Translations under genes and position numbers: made by a program
Notes under the pieces: model-generated
What the model saw: only the letters and a program-made list of their open reading frames with translations
Databases searched by the model: none
Told to the model about the DNA's origin: nothing
Origin: an uncultured Nitrosomonas sp.
Lineage (GTDB): Bacteria > Pseudomonadota > Gammaproteobacteria > Burkholderiales > Nitrosomonadaceae
Length of the DNA stretch: 33,663 bases
NCBI GenBank assembly: GCA_902826115.1
Contig: CADEDO010000031.1
Span: 1 to 33,663, forward strand
Direction of reading: 5' to 3'
In this document: positions 9,052 through 18,290 of the stretch, piece after piece
How the letters are laid out: every line of letters begins with the position of its first letter
Position numbering within the stretch: position 1 is the first letter of the stretch

Positions 9052-9849
9052 GTGCGAATAATTCTGGTCCTAGAATATGACGGCAGTCGATACTGTGGGT
9101 GGCAAAGTCAGCCGCAAGGTTGCTCGATTCAAGATGCTCTTGAAGTGGCCTTATCTCAGATAGCCAAAGAAGACATACGCGTGATTACAGCCGGACGTAC
9201 CGATGCAGGAGTCCATGCGCTATATCAGGTGGTACATTTTGATACTTGTGTCAAACGCCCTATTAGTGCATGGATACGTGGTGTAAATGCGTTATTGCCT
9301 GATGATATTGCGGTATTGTGGGCAACTGAGGCATCAGAGCAGTTTCATGCCAGATATAGCGCGGTAGAGCGGCGTTATCTGTATTTATTGCTTAATCAGC
9401 CAGTTCGCCCCGCTATCCACTCCAAGAAAGTAGGTTGGTATCATCAGCCCTTGGCCCTTGAAAAAATGCGAATCGCAGGTGAAACACTGCTCGGTGAACA
9501 TGATTTCTCATCTTTTCGAGCAGCCGAGTGTCAAGCAAAATCACCCGTACGGACAATTACTCAATTAAATATCTCTCGTCAGGGAAATTTGTTGGTTTTT
9601 GACTTACGAGCCAATGCATTCTTACAACATATGGTAAGAAATATCATTGGTTGCCTTGTTTATATCGGTAAAGGAAAGTATTCTCCCGAATGGATGTCTG
9701 AGTTGCTGGAAAGTTGTGACCGAGCATACGCAGCACCAACTTTCTCGCCTGCAGGTTTATATTTGGCTGGTGTGGTATATGATTCAGTTTGGCCGATGCC
9801 ACGCTTGACCGACTTGCCGATTATTCCTGGGCTACTGACTACTCATTAA
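9052..9849 (+). CDS. truA: tRNA pseudouridine synthase A
   Basis: TruA isomerises uridines 38-40 in the anticodon stem-loop of several tRNAs to pseudouridine. The 265-residue length is typical. The catalytic aspartate is D51 in ITAGRTDAGVHALYQVVHF; other family stretches are EYDGSRYCGWQSQ, SAVERRYLYLLLNQP and NAFLQHMVRNIIGCLVYIGKG. The start is GTG at 9052, directly before the conserved RIILVLEYDG strand; upstream in frame a stop occurs at 9019 and no better start exists, although the Shine-Dalgarno sequence (AAAGG) is distant. The gene lies 61 bases after fimV and 27 before trpF, so it is probably cotranscribed with the trp genes. ATTGG-TTAG-CCAAT in the upstream gap could form only a small hairpin. 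Confidence 0.96.
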   Translation: MRIILVLEYDGSRYCGWQSQPQGCSIQDALEVALSQIAKEDIRVITAGRTDAGVHALYQVVHFDTCVKRPISAWIRGVNALLPDDIAVLWATEASEQFHARYSAVERRYLYLLLNQPVRPAIHSKKVGWYHQPLALEKMRIAGETLLGEHDFSSFRAAECQAKSPVRTITQLNISRQGNLLVFDLRANAFLQHMVRNIIGCLVYIGKGKYSPEWMSELLESCDRAYAAPTFSPAGLYLAGVVYDSVWPMPRLTDLPIIPGLLTTH

Positions 9850-9876
9850 TCGTACAAAAGAAGATCACTTATCGTC

Positions 9877-10494
9877 ATGTCAGTCCGTGTGAAAGTGTGT
9901 GGCATTACCCGCTATGAAGATGCAAAAGCTGCAGTGCAGCTTGGAGTTGATGCCATTGGTTTTGTTTTCTGGTCGAAAAGTGCGCGTTATATTGAACCGG
10001 AAATGGCAGGCCAGATTGCTGCACAAATCCCGCCATTTATTTGCACGGTAGGTGTTTATGTGGATCCCGATCTTGGTTGGGTTGAAAAAACAATCAAAGC
10101 TGCCAAATTAAATCTGCTGCAATTTCATGGCGATGAATCACCTGAGTTTTGTAATCAATTTTCACACCCCTATATCAAAGCGATTAGAGTCAAACAAGAT
10201 ACAGATTTGTTACAATACGCCGAGAGATACAAGACAGCAAAGGGATTACTGCTGGATACTTATGCAGCCGATATGCCGGGCGGTACAGGACATGCTTTCG
10301 ACTGGCGTCTCATTCCTCAGCATTTGCCGCTTCCGCTCATTCTATCCGGTGGCTTGGATTCAAGTAATGTCTCAATGGCAATCAAACAAACTCGCCCCTG
10401 GGCAGTTGATGTATCAAGCGGTGTGGAAGCGGCAAAAGGTATCAAAGATGAGAAAAAAATTTTTGCTTTCATGCAAGGAGTAAAACAATCGTGA
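9877..10494 (+). CDS. trpF: Phosphoribosylanthranilate isomerase
   Basis: It carries out the Amadori rearrangement of N-(5'-phosphoribosyl)anthranilate in tryptophan synthesis. This is a stand-alone 205-residue (beta/alpha)8 enzyme, not fused to TrpC as in enterobacteria. Catalytic residues C8 (VKVCGIT) and D127 (LLLDTYA) are present, and the phosphate-binding end shows [10 protein letters not shown] and AVDVSSGVE. Its stop overlaps the trpB start (GTGA, 10491-10494), a sign of translational coupling. trpE, trpG, trpD and trpC are not in the window, so the pathway is split, as is usual for beta- and gammaproteobacteria outside the enterics. Confidence 0.97.
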   Translation: MSVRVKVCGITRYEDAKAAVQLGVDAIGFVFWSKSARYIEPEMAGQIAAQIPPFICTVGVYVDPDLGWVEKTIKAAKLNLLQFHGDESPEFCNQFSHPYIKAIRVKQDTDLLQYAERYKTAKGLLLDTYAADMPGGTGHAFDWRLIPQHLPLPLILSGGLDSSNVSMAIKQTRPWAVDVSSGVEAAKGIKDEKKIFAFMQGVKQS

Positions 10495-11690
10495 GTGCAT
10501 ATGATCTTCCTAGTAAAGATGGCCATTTTGGGCCGTACGGAGGCGTATTCGTTGCAGAAACCTTGATTTCAGCCTTGGAAGATTTGCGGGAACAATATGA
10601 ACATTATCGCAATGATCCAGACTTTCAAGCTGAATTTGCTTATGAACTAAAACATTATGTGGGACGCCCAAGTCCAATCTATCACGCGAAAAGGTGGTCT
10701 GAATATTTAGGTGGAGCTCAGATACTGCTAAAACGCGAAGATCTCAATCATACCGGTGCGCATAAGATAAATAATACTATCGGACAAGCATTGCTTGCGC
10801 GACGTATGGGTAAGAAACGGATTATTGCCGAAACCGGTGCCGGTCAGCATGGCGTCGCAAGTGCAACGGTTGCCGCTCGTTATGGCATGGAATGCGTTGT
10901 TTATATGGGCTCTGAGGATGTTAAACGTCAGGCCACCAACGTATATCGCATGAAGTTGCTGGGTGCTACAGTCGTGCCGGTAGAATCAGGATCCCGCACT
11001 TTAAAGGATGCATTGAACGAAGCAATGCGTGATTGGGTCACCAATGTTGAGAATACTTTTTATATCATTGGAACGGTAGCTGGACCACATCCTTATCCCA
11101 TGATGGTGAGGGATTTTCAGGCAATTATTGGGAATGAAGCTAAGGTACAAATGCAAGAGGATTTTAATCAGCAACCGGATGCTTTAATTGCTTGCGTGGG
11201 CGGTGGATCTAATGCGATTGGTTTATTCTACCCTTATATCGATAACGTCGATGTCAGATTGATTGGTGTGGAGGCAGCCGGAAAAGGGATTGATACCCAA
11301 CAGCATGCTGCCACGTTATCAACAGGTAGGCCCGGCGTGTTACACGGTAATCGCACGTATCTGATTCAGGATGAAAATGGTCAGATTATCGAGACCCATT
11401 CAATTTCTGCCGGTCTTGATTATCCAGGAGTTGGGCCAGAACATGCTTGGCTGAAAGATTGTGGGCGAGCAGAGTATGTTGCGGTTACTGACGATGAAGC
11501 ATTGGACGCATTTCATAAGCTGTGTCGTTACGAAGGAATAATGCCCGCCTTGGAATCCAGTCATGCATTGGCATATGCTGCGAAATTTGCGCCGACATTG
11601 CCTAAAGACAAGCTACTCTTGGTAAATCTGTCGGGTCGGGGAGATAAAGATATGGCCACAGTTGCACAAATGTCCGGTTTGACACTCTAA
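10491..11690 (+). CDS. trpB: Tryptophan synthase beta chain
   Basis: This PLP enzyme condenses indole with serine in the alpha2beta2 tryptophan synthase. The 399-residue protein has the PLP lysine K92 in [11 protein letters not shown], the phosphate-binding GGGSNAIG, the N-terminal [16 protein letters not shown], and the C-terminal [12 protein letters not shown]. The start is GTG at 10491, overlapping trpF by 4 bases, with a good Shine-Dalgarno sequence (AAGGAG, about 10 bases upstream). Length and motifs are those of the canonical TrpB1 type. trpA follows after 60 bases. Confidence 0.98.
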   Translation: MSAYDLPSKDGHFGPYGGVFVAETLISALEDLREQYEHYRNDPDFQAEFAYELKHYVGRPSPIYHAKRWSEYLGGAQILLKREDLNHTGAHKINNTIGQALLARRMGKKRIIAETGAGQHGVASATVAARYGMECVVYMGSEDVKRQATNVYRMKLLGATVVPVESGSRTLKDALNEAMRDWVTNVENTFYIIGTVAGPHPYPMMVRDFQAIIGNEAKVQMQEDFNQQPDALIACVGGGSNAIGLFYPYIDNVDVRLIGVEAAGKGIDTQQHAATLSTGRPGVLHGNRTYLIQDENGQIIETHSISAGLDYPGVGPEHAWLKDCGRAEYVAVTDDEALDAFHKLCRYEGIMPALESSHALAYAAKFAPTLPKDKLLLVNLSGRGDKDMATVAQMSGLTL

Positions 11691-11750
11691 AAATTGATCT
11701 GTCGGTATATTTTTATTTTGTGATTTTCTGAAAAAAATGAGAGTCAATGA

Positions 11751-12632
11751 ATGCTGAATTTTTTAAATGGTATTAAAAGCTTAATAAGTGGTTCGAGTAC
11801 TCAGGATCATGCTAAAGGTATAAATCGTATTGCTAAAACTTTTGCGGTACTCAAATCGCAGAATCGCAAAGCGCTAATTCCATTTATCACTGCAGGCGAT
11901 CCCAATCCTGAAATGACCGTGCAGCTAATGCATCAATTGGTTCAATCGGGTGCTGACATTATTGAACTGGGCGTGCCTTTTTCAGATCCGATGGCTGATG
12001 GGCCTACTATACAGAGGTCTTCAGAGCGTGCTTTGAAACACCATATTAGCCTTAATAATGTACTAGATATGGTGTCAGCATTCAGAAAAGTGAATGCTGA
12101 CACGCCAGTTGTTTTGATGGGATATGCAAATCCTATTGAGGCGCTTGGTTATGAAGCATTCTCTTCCAAAGCAAAGAGTTGTGGCGTCGATGGTGTATTG
12201 ATCGTTGATTATCCACCGGAGGAATCCGGTGAATGGGTTCGGTGCTTGGAGCAGCACGGAATTGATGCGATCTTTTTATTGTCTCCGACAACGCCTCAAG
12301 CGCGAATTCAACAAGTGGCAAAAATGGCCAGAGGCTATATTTATTATGTCTCATTGAAGGGAGTCACTGGAGCATCGCATCTGGATCTGCAAGATGTGAG
12401 CGATATGTTGCAGCGACTACGTAACTTTATTTCCATCCCCATTGGAGTCGGATTCGGTATTCGAGATGGGGTGACTGCGAAAGCGGTTGCGGGGCTCGCG
12501 GATGCCGTGGTCGTGGGTAGTCGTATCATTGAAGAAATTGAGCAATCTTCTGACGCCGAGTTATTAGGAAATGTTGGAAGTTTATTGAGTACATTACGCA
12601 AAGCCATTGATGAGAATTCAAGCAATGCTTAA
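11751..12632 (+). CDS. trpA: Tryptophan synthase alpha chain with N-terminal extension
   Basis: The alpha chain splits indole-3-glycerol phosphate and channels indole to TrpB. Catalytic residues are E72 (IIELGVPFSDP) and D83 (MADGPTIQ), with the same 11-residue spacing as E49 and D60 of the enteric enzyme. The phosphate loop GVGFGIRDGVT is present. The usual N-terminus (RIAKTFAVLK) begins only at about residue 26. Before it come about 25 extra residues, the first twelve of which (MLNFLNGIKSLI) could form an amphipathic helix. No ATG, GTG or TTG lies at the usual start point, so translation from 11751 is the only reasonable reading and the extension looks real. accD follows after 24 bases. Confidence 0.96.
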   Translation: MLNFLNGIKSLISGSSTQDHAKGINRIAKTFAVLKSQNRKALIPFITAGDPNPEMTVQLMHQLVQSGADIIELGVPFSDPMADGPTIQRSSERALKHHISLNNVLDMVSAFRKVNADTPVVLMGYANPIEALGYEAFSSKAKSCGVDGVLIVDYPPEESGEWVRCLEQHGIDAIFLLSPTTPQARIQQVAKMARGYIYYVSLKGVTGASHLDLQDVSDMLQRLRNFISIPIGVGFGIRDGVTAKAVAGLADAVVVGSRIIEEIEQSSDAELLGNVGSLLSTLRKAIDENSSNA

Positions 12633-12656
12633 CGAATTTGTTAGGGAACAACATTC

Positions 12657-13526
12657 ATGAGTTGGTTTCAGAATATCATTCCACCCAAGATCAAGAGAAA
12701 AGAGACAGGTGAAAAGAAGATTGTACCGGAAGGCTTATGGAGTAAATGTAATCACTGTGAAGCGGTTTTATATTACACCGATTTGGCCAAAAATCTGAAT
12801 GTCTGTCCAAAGTGTGATTATCATAACCGTATCTCTGCAAGGAATCGTATTGATTTACTGCTTGATCCGGAAGGGCGCCATGAGATCGGCGCGGAAGTAA
12901 TCGCTACGGATGCACTTAAGTTCAAAGATAGTAAGCGCTATGTAGATCGTTTGTCGCAAGCCAAAGAGAGCACTGATGAAGATGATTCTTTAGTCGTCAT
13001 GCAAGGAACCATAAAGACTATGCCGCTTGTGGTTGCGGTATTTGAATTTGGTTTTATGGGAGGATCGATGGGATCTGTTGTGGGAGAGCGATTCGTGCGC
13101 GGCGTTAAGGCCTGTATTGATCAGCATCTGCCGTTTGTGTGTTTTAGCGCCAGCGGTGGCGCACGCATGCAAGAAGGCTTGTTCTCACTGATGCAAATGG
13201 CAAAAACAACAGCTGCCTTGACGCAATTAAGCCATCACAAGCTACCTTTTATATCCGTGCTAACAGATCCAACGATGGGGGGAGTTTCAGCAAGTTTTGC
13301 ATTTATTGGCGATGTTGTGATTGCCGAGCCGGGTGCGCTCATTGGTTTTGCCGGTCCGCGCGTAATTGAACAGACGGTGCGTCAAACACTCCCTGATGGT
13401 TTTCAACGAGCTGAGTTTCTTTTGCAGCATGGTGCCATTGATATGATTGTGGATAGAAGGCAAATGCGCGATAGACTTGTTAATCTGTGTACACAACTGA
13501 TGCGCATCCCTGCTCCTGTTGCTTAA
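12657..13526 (+). CDS. accD: Acetyl-CoA carboxylase carboxyltransferase subunit beta
   Basis: With AccA it transfers the carboxyl group from biotin carrier protein to acetyl-CoA, giving malonyl-CoA for fatty acid synthesis. The 289 residues begin with the typical MSWF and a four-cysteine zinc ribbon, C31 and C34 (KCNHC) with C50 and C53 (VCPKC). A crotonase-type carboxyltransferase fold follows, with [19 protein letters not shown] and [16 protein letters not shown]. The position after trpA is common in proteobacteria. The gene often found next in gammaproteobacteria, folC, is absent here; a DUF3025 gene follows 148 bases later. Confidence 0.97.
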   Translation: MSWFQNIIPPKIKRKETGEKKIVPEGLWSKCNHCEAVLYYTDLAKNLNVCPKCDYHNRISARNRIDLLLDPEGRHEIGAEVIATDALKFKDSKRYVDRLSQAKESTDEDDSLVVMQGTIKTMPLVVAVFEFGFMGGSMGSVVGERFVRGVKACIDQHLPFVCFSASGGARMQEGLFSLMQMAKTTAALTQLSHHKLPFISVLTDPTMGGVSASFAFIGDVVIAEPGALIGFAGPRVIEQTVRQTLPDGFQRAEFLLQHGAIDMIVDRRQMRDRLVNLCTQLMRIPAPVA

Positions 13527-13674
13527 AGCCAAATTAGCTTGGGTTCATGCCCTGGAACCTGATTGATGTTCAGTTAATATGAACTTGTCCATTGGTAAGA
13601 AATGCAATCAATGATCTGGTCGGTTGGCGGATTGCGTGCATTACGATAAGTTGTCTAATGGAAGTTAATGCGCT

Positions 13675-14499
13675 ATGAGCATTCAATACTGGAATCCGGA
13701 TTTCATGGACCTTTCTCCCATGTTTGCATCCTTCCAGCATTTTAAGCAATGTTTCACACACAAGCATCATTGGCCAGAACATAATCACCTGAATTGTTTG
13801 CAGCGATTGCAACGGCAACCTATTGTTACTCGATCAGGGAAAATGATCTGCTTTGTTCCGCCGATAAGGGGTAAGCAGTGTTTCGAGCAACAATATGAAT
13901 CACAAATTTTTTTGACAGGTCAAGTGCCAACAAGAACGCAAAACTGGCATGATTTCTTTAATGCATTGGTATGGCAGATATTTCCGCAGGCCAAATCGGT
14001 GCTGAATCAACTTCATTATCGGGCTCAATTAATTGAACCAAAGAATCCGATCAACCAGCGGGGTGCATTAAGAGATGCCGCGACACTATTTGATGAATCC
14101 GGTGTTGTGGTTGTCAGCAGCGAAAAAAGATTAATAGCATTATTAAGAGACTTTGAATGGAAGCGGCTGTTCTGGCAAGAGCGAACAGCGGTACTGTCAT
14201 CCATGCGCTTTTTCATTTTTGGCCACGGTTTATTTGAAAAAGCACTGAACCCTTATACAGGTATGACCGGAAAAGGAATTATTTTTAATAGAGAGCAAGC
14301 ATTCTTTGAACAAACGATGCTGGATCAATTACAGTCAATCGATCAAATGCTAGAACCTTTTTTATTGCAAACGCTGTCATCCAGCTCCGATCTGACGCCC
14401 GTTCCCTTATTAGGTTACCCTGGCTGGACTGATGAAAATCATCATGAAGCTTATTATGATAATAAGCAGTATTTTCGTAATCGCCCACAGTCTCATTAA
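13675..14499 (+). CDS. DUF3025 family protein, function unknown
   Basis: This 274-residue protein has no signal peptide or membrane segment and is probably cytoplasmic. I recognise the DUF3025 pattern: TRTQNWHDFFNALVW, then NQRGALRDAATLFDESGVVV, LLRDFEWKRLFW, and FFIFGHGLFEKALNPYTGMT. The family is found mainly in beta- and gammaproteobacteria and no reaction is established for it as far as I know. Conserved W, H, R and D residues in those blocks are candidates for a site, but that is inference. The ATG at 13675 is preceded by GGAAG about 10 bases upstream. It sits alone between accD (148 bases) and ndk (224 bases), so it may have its own promoter. Confidence 0.8.
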   Translation: MSIQYWNPDFMDLSPMFASFQHFKQCFTHKHHWPEHNHLNCLQRLQRQPIVTRSGKMICFVPPIRGKQCFEQQYESQIFLTGQVPTRTQNWHDFFNALVWQIFPQAKSVLNQLHYRAQLIEPKNPINQRGALRDAATLFDESGVVVVSSEKRLIALLRDFEWKRLFWQERTAVLSSMRFFIFGHGLFEKALNPYTGMTGKGIIFNREQAFFEQTMLDQLQSIDQMLEPFLLQTLSSSSDLTPVPLLGYPGWTDENHHEAYYDNKQYFRNRPQSH

Positions 14500-14723
14500 C
14501 TACTATTTATCTGGATTTAAAGCATCTTTTTTGGAATGTTGCTGAATATTCGATCCTAATGAATCGATGTGGTTATTTTCACCAAAGTCAATTTCAAATA
14601 GTTTTAATGCAAGATGATTTTGGGAAATAATCTGCTTATGACCGATACTGTATGTTTTCTCGTATCGAATCTGTATTTTTTGTTAAAATGTATGTTTAAT
14701 TTACTAATTTATTGGAGTATTTA

Positions 14724-15149
14724 ATGGCGATTGAAAGAACCTTGTCAATTATTAAGCCGGATGCAGTTGCGAAAAATGTCATTGGACAAATTTATTCGCG
14801 TTTTGAATCAAATGGTTTAAAAATTGTTGCTGCGCGTATGATGCACTTGTCTCAAGCAGAGGCGGAACAATTTTATGGAATCCATCGTGAACGCCCATTT
14901 TTCCGTGATTTAGTAACATTCATGACCTCCGGTCCTGTCATGGTGCAAGTCTTGGAAGGTGAAGATGCCATTAAAAAGAACCGGGACTTAATGGGGGCGA
15001 CTGATCCCAAGAAAGCAGACAAAGGGACGATTCGGGGTGATTTTGCGGACAATATTGACGCCAATGCCGTGCATGGCTCGGATGCTCCTGAAACCGCCGC
15101 TGTTGAAATTGCGTGCTTTTTCCCAACATTGAATATCCATTCCCGTTAA
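14724..15149 (+). CDS. ndk: Nucleoside diphosphate kinase
   Basis: It transfers the gamma phosphate of ATP to nucleoside diphosphates through a phosphohistidine, balancing NTP and dNTP pools. The 141 residues carry the nucleotide-binding K11 (SIIKPDAV) and the active-site H117 in [11 protein letters not shown] place the start at ATG 14724 because GGAG (14714-14717) sits at proper distance and because the conserved protein begins [13 protein letters not shown]; an in-frame TTG four codons upstream would lie inside that ribosome site. The 224 bases upstream hold no gene; an AT-rich stretch with TAAAAT at 14684 may be part of its promoter. rlmN starts 19 bases after the stop. Confidence 0.97.
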   Translation: MAIERTLSIIKPDAVAKNVIGQIYSRFESNGLKIVAARMMHLSQAEAEQFYGIHRERPFFRDLVTFMTSGPVMVQVLEGEDAIKKNRDLMGATDPKKADKGTIRGDFADNIDANAVHGSDAPETAAVEIACFFPTLNIHSR

Positions 15150-15168
15150 CACGCACTGACTCTGAATA

Positions 15169-16260
15169 GTGACTACCAATCTGTTAAATTATGATGCCAA
15201 AGGCTTAGCCGACTTTTGTACAGAAATCGGCGAAAAGCCTTTTCGTGCAAAACAGTTGCTGCGCTGGATTCATCAATCTGGCATTACTGATTTTGTCGAC
15301 ATGAGTGATCTGGCAAAAGGGTTGCGCGAGAAATTAGCAGTGTTGGCAGTCATTGAGTCACCGCAGATCATCTCTGACTATGTAGCAGCGGACGGAACAC
15401 GCAAATGGCTGTTGTCGGTTGGTGCAGGTAATGGCATAGAAACTGTTTTTATACCTGAAGCCAATCGAGGTACTTTGTGTGTTTCCAGTCAAGTCGGATG
15501 CGCTTTGGCATGCACTTTTTGTTCGACGGGAAAACAAGGATTCAATCGGAATTTAACAGTCGCAGAAATCATTGGCCAGTTGTGGATTGCCAATAAAACC
15601 CTCAAAGCAGATCCTAACGATACGCTGACGGATAACGACCGAGTGGTTAGCAATGTGGTGATGATGGGCATGGGTGAACCACTGGCTAATTTTGACAATG
15701 TGGTGATGGCTCTGGATTTGATGCTGGATGATCATGCTTACGGTTTGTCACGGCGTCGAGTGACGGTGAGTACATCCGGGTTAGTGCCTGCTATGGACCG
15801 ATTGCGTGAGCGCTGCCCGGTTGCTTTAGCCGTTTCGCTGCATGCGCCCAACGATAGTTTACGCGATCAGTTGGTGCCCATTAATAAAAAATATCCCATC
15901 AAAGAATTACTGGCAGCTTGTCAAAGATATTTAACAGCCGCACCTCGGGATTTTATTACTTTTGAATATGTGATGTTGGATGGCGTGAATGACAGCGTCG
16001 GGCATGCACATGAGCTGATTAATTTGGTGCAAGATACGCCCTGTAAATTTAACCTCATCCCGTTTAATTCCTTTCCTGGGTCTGGTTTCAAACGCTCTAG
16101 CGCAGAAGCAGTGCGTATTTTTCGTGATGTATTGATGCAAGCAGGGTTAGTGACCACAGTCAGAAAAACCCGTGGCGATGATATTGCTGCGGCTTGTGGT
16201 CAATTGGCCGGTCAAGTGAGAGATAAAACTCGTCGAACAGCGGGTGGAAAGGTGGAATAG
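15169..16260 (+). CDS. rlmN: Dual-specificity rRNA/tRNA adenine C2-methyltransferase
   Basis: This radical SAM enzyme makes 2-methyladenosine at A2503 of 23S rRNA and A37 of some tRNAs. The 363 residues include the cluster motif C111-x3-C115-x2-C118 ([15 protein letters not shown]). The family's other essential cysteine is C343 in AAACGQLAG. The stretch [13 protein letters not shown] and the N-terminal [15 protein letters not shown] are typical. The start is GTG at 15169, giving the family-typical short N-terminus; I see no strong Shine-Dalgarno sequence. The order ndk-rlmN-pilF-rodZ-ispG-hisS is widely conserved in proteobacteria, and pilF begins 4 bases after the stop. Confidence 0.96.
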   Translation: MTTNLLNYDAKGLADFCTEIGEKPFRAKQLLRWIHQSGITDFVDMSDLAKGLREKLAVLAVIESPQIISDYVAADGTRKWLLSVGAGNGIETVFIPEANRGTLCVSSQVGCALACTFCSTGKQGFNRNLTVAEIIGQLWIANKTLKADPNDTLTDNDRVVSNVVMMGMGEPLANFDNVVMALDLMLDDHAYGLSRRRVTVSTSGLVPAMDRLRERCPVALAVSLHAPNDSLRDQLVPINKKYPIKELLAACQRYLTAAPRDFITFEYVMLDGVNDSVGHAHELINLVQDTPCKFNLIPFNSFPGSGFKRSSAEAVRIFRDVLMQAGLVTTVRKTRGDDIAAACGQLAGQVRDKTRRTAGGKVE

Positions 16261-16264
16261 TAAA

Positions 16265-17050
16265 GTGAAAAGGATTCTGTTAATTTTTTTTATATTACTG
16301 CATGCTCTATGGCTAAGCGGTTGTGTCCAGCAACCAATCGACGATGGGTTGTCGAATCAAGCACAATCTGAGCGGGTGCATCAAAGCGCTAAAATCCATA
16401 CCGAATTGGCAGCGGAGTATTTCAATAGAGGGCAATTGGATGTTGCTCTGGAAGAAGTGGCCGAAGCGCTAAAGGCAAAATCTGATTATGCACCAGCCTA
16501 CAATGTACTCGGCTTGGTCAATATGGCGCTGAATGAAAACAGCAAAGCGCTGGATAACTTCGAACAGGCTGTACGCATGGCACCCAAAAATTCCGAGATT
16601 CAGAATAACTATGGCTGGTTTTTGTGTCAGCGTTTCCCACAGCGCATGGATGAAGCCATCAATTATTTTATGATTGCCGCCAAAGATCCATTATATTCAA
16701 CACCGGAAATGTCATTGGCCAATGCAGGTTCTTGTGAAATCAAGCGCCAAAAATACGACGAAGCACTATTATTCTTCCAAAAAGCACTGTCGATTCAGGC
16801 AAATTATGCACCTGCATTGATTGGCTTGGTTGATGTGGATTTTCAGCGTGGAAATTTAATCCTTGCTAAATCAAGGATTGCGCAATTATTGCAAAACAGT
16901 GCATCGACTCCCGAAAGTTTGTTATTGGCAATTCGAATTGAACAAGCGATGGGTGATCTAATGGCTGCTGATAGCTATATTTTTCAGTTACAGAAACACT
17001 TCCCTGATTCCAAAGAAGCAATAGCCGTTCGAGAAGGAAAGATCAGATAA
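16265..17050 (+). CDS. pilF: Type IV pilus biogenesis lipoprotein PilF/PilW (pilotin, TPR protein)
   Basis: This outer-membrane lipoprotein is the pilotin that places the PilQ secretin and stabilises type IV pili. From GTG 16265 the protein has 261 residues: a short basic-hydrophobic signal (KRILLIFFILLHALW) and lipobox LSGC with the lipidated cysteine at position 20, then several TPR repeats (AEYFNRGQLDVALEEV, APAYNVLGLVNMALNENSKA, NNYGWFLCQRF). I prefer this start because GGTGGAA lies just upstream and the signal peptide is then standard. An in-frame GTG at 16244, inside rlmN, would add seven residues and cannot be excluded. Its TAA overlaps the rodZ ATG by one base. Together with FimV it suggests that the cell makes type IV pili. 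Confidence 0.92.
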   Translation: MKRILLIFFILLHALWLSGCVQQPIDDGLSNQAQSERVHQSAKIHTELAAEYFNRGQLDVALEEVAEALKAKSDYAPAYNVLGLVNMALNENSKALDNFEQAVRMAPKNSEIQNNYGWFLCQRFPQRMDEAINYFMIAAKDPLYSTPEMSLANAGSCEIKRQKYDEALLFFQKALSIQANYAPALIGLVDVDFQRGNLILAKSRIAQLLQNSASTPESLLLAIRIEQAMGDLMAADSYIFQLQKHFPDSKEAIAVREGKIR

Positions 17051-18252
17051 TGAATGATATCAATCAGAAAAATGAGCATAATCAGCAGGCGCAAGATGTT
17101 GAGCCGGGCAGGATCAATTCAGACACAATCACTGGAAACTATGCATCATCGTTTGAGCATAAAGATTACGTTGAGAATACGCAGCACGATTCAATAGCGA
17201 ATGAAAATAAATGGATACCGGAAAAACATGATGACGGTTTTTTTACCAGTCATCAAGACAACGGCGCGGTGGAAACAATCGATTCGAGTGATCATAGAAT
17301 GAATGCAAATACGGATAGTCAAGTAACCCTCAATGACTCAAATGCGATTGACTCAGCCAGTGTTTTACAAAGCGTCGGACATATTTTGCGTAGAGCGAGA
17401 ATGGCAAGGAGCATGAGCATTGAAGACGTATCTCGACAACTACGTCTTTCAGTGCAACAAATCGAAGCGATTGAGAAAGAAGCATTTGACAAGTTACCCG
17501 GGCGTACTTTTTTGCGTGGCTTTATTCGCAATTATGCGCATCTGGTGCAGTTGGATCCTAATCCGCTTTTGCAAATGCTGCCAGAATCAACTCCGGTGAT
17601 ATCAACCTATGAAAGAACACCGCTGAAAAATAAACAAATATCCTTTGCTTCGAATCGAGAAGATTCGGGGGGCAATCGGTTAATCACTGTTATTGTTTTG
17701 CTGATGATAGTGGTGGGAGTTTATTATGTTTACGAAAGTAGCGGCTGGACTAAGCAGGCGGATCAAAATGCTACTACCGCTAGTGAGGTGACAATTGATG
17801 CAGCAAAGACCTCAGTGGAGATTCAGCTGCCGCTATCGACCAGTGTGAATAATGAAGCATTTTCTCAAGTCAATAAAGCGCCAGAATTCACTCCGTCAGC
17901 TAACAACAAAAGCGCTGACGCGGGATCTTCTGCTACCAAAACCGAGGTCATTGAATTAGACAACAAATCCTTCTTAAAAGGAATGGATGATTTGGCGAGC
18001 ATCCCTAATGATCTGGGTAATTTACATTTTAAATTTACTGCAGATTCATGGGTGAAAGTGCTTGACGGAAAGGGAGTTTCTCTACTGGAACAAGTCAGAA
18101 AGGGAGGAACAGAACAAAACCTTACTGGTAAGAGACCGCTATCGATTGTCTTAGGCAATGCATCGGGAGTCATTCTCACCTATAATGGAACGGAAGTAGA
18201 TATTCGTTCCTATAAAAAGCAAGACGGAACTGCTCGTTTTACGCTTGAATAA
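17050..18252 (+). CDS. rodZ: Cell-shape regulator RodZ with long N-terminal extension
   Basis: RodZ is a bitopic inner-membrane protein that ties MreB to the elongation machinery. In this 400-residue protein the cytoplasmic HTH_25 domain runs from about 109 to 180 (VGHILRRARMARSMSIEDVS, FLRGFIRNYAHLVQLDPNPL). A single transmembrane helix follows at about 211-230, then a Ser/Thr/Ala-rich linker and a C-terminal periplasmic DUF4115 domain (FTADSWVKVLDGKGVSLLEQ). Before the HTH there are about 108 residues rich in D, E, H, N and Q, probably disordered; in E. coli the HTH starts near the N-terminus. The ATG overlaps the pilF stop by one base, which supports this start and the extension. Neighbours pilF and ispG are standard for rodZ. 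Confidence 0.92.
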   Translation: MNDINQKNEHNQQAQDVEPGRINSDTITGNYASSFEHKDYVENTQHDSIANENKWIPEKHDDGFFTSHQDNGAVETIDSSDHRMNANTDSQVTLNDSNAIDSASVLQSVGHILRRARMARSMSIEDVSRQLRLSVQQIEAIEKEAFDKLPGRTFLRGFIRNYAHLVQLDPNPLLQMLPESTPVISTYERTPLKNKQISFASNREDSGGNRLITVIVLLMIVVGVYYVYESSGWTKQADQNATTASEVTIDAAKTSVEIQLPLSTSVNNEAFSQVNKAPEFTPSANNKSADAGSSATKTEVIELDNKSFLKGMDDLASIPNDLGNLHFKFTADSWVKVLDGKGVSLLEQVRKGGTEQNLTGKRPLSIVLGNASGVILTYNGTEVDIRSYKKQDGTARFTLE

Positions 18253-18290
18253 AAGCGCTTGTAATCTTTTGATCTCAATATACTTAAATT

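Noticed and set aside
13566..13584. GTTCA/TGAAC inverted repeat after accD as a terminator
   Set aside because: Only a 5-base stem and no following T-run.
673..14653. GATACTGTAT occurring upstream of both the MFS gene (673) and ndk (14644)
   Set aside because: Two copies of a 10-base word in AT-rich DNA, with different distances to the genes and no second half-site for LexA or another dimeric regulator.
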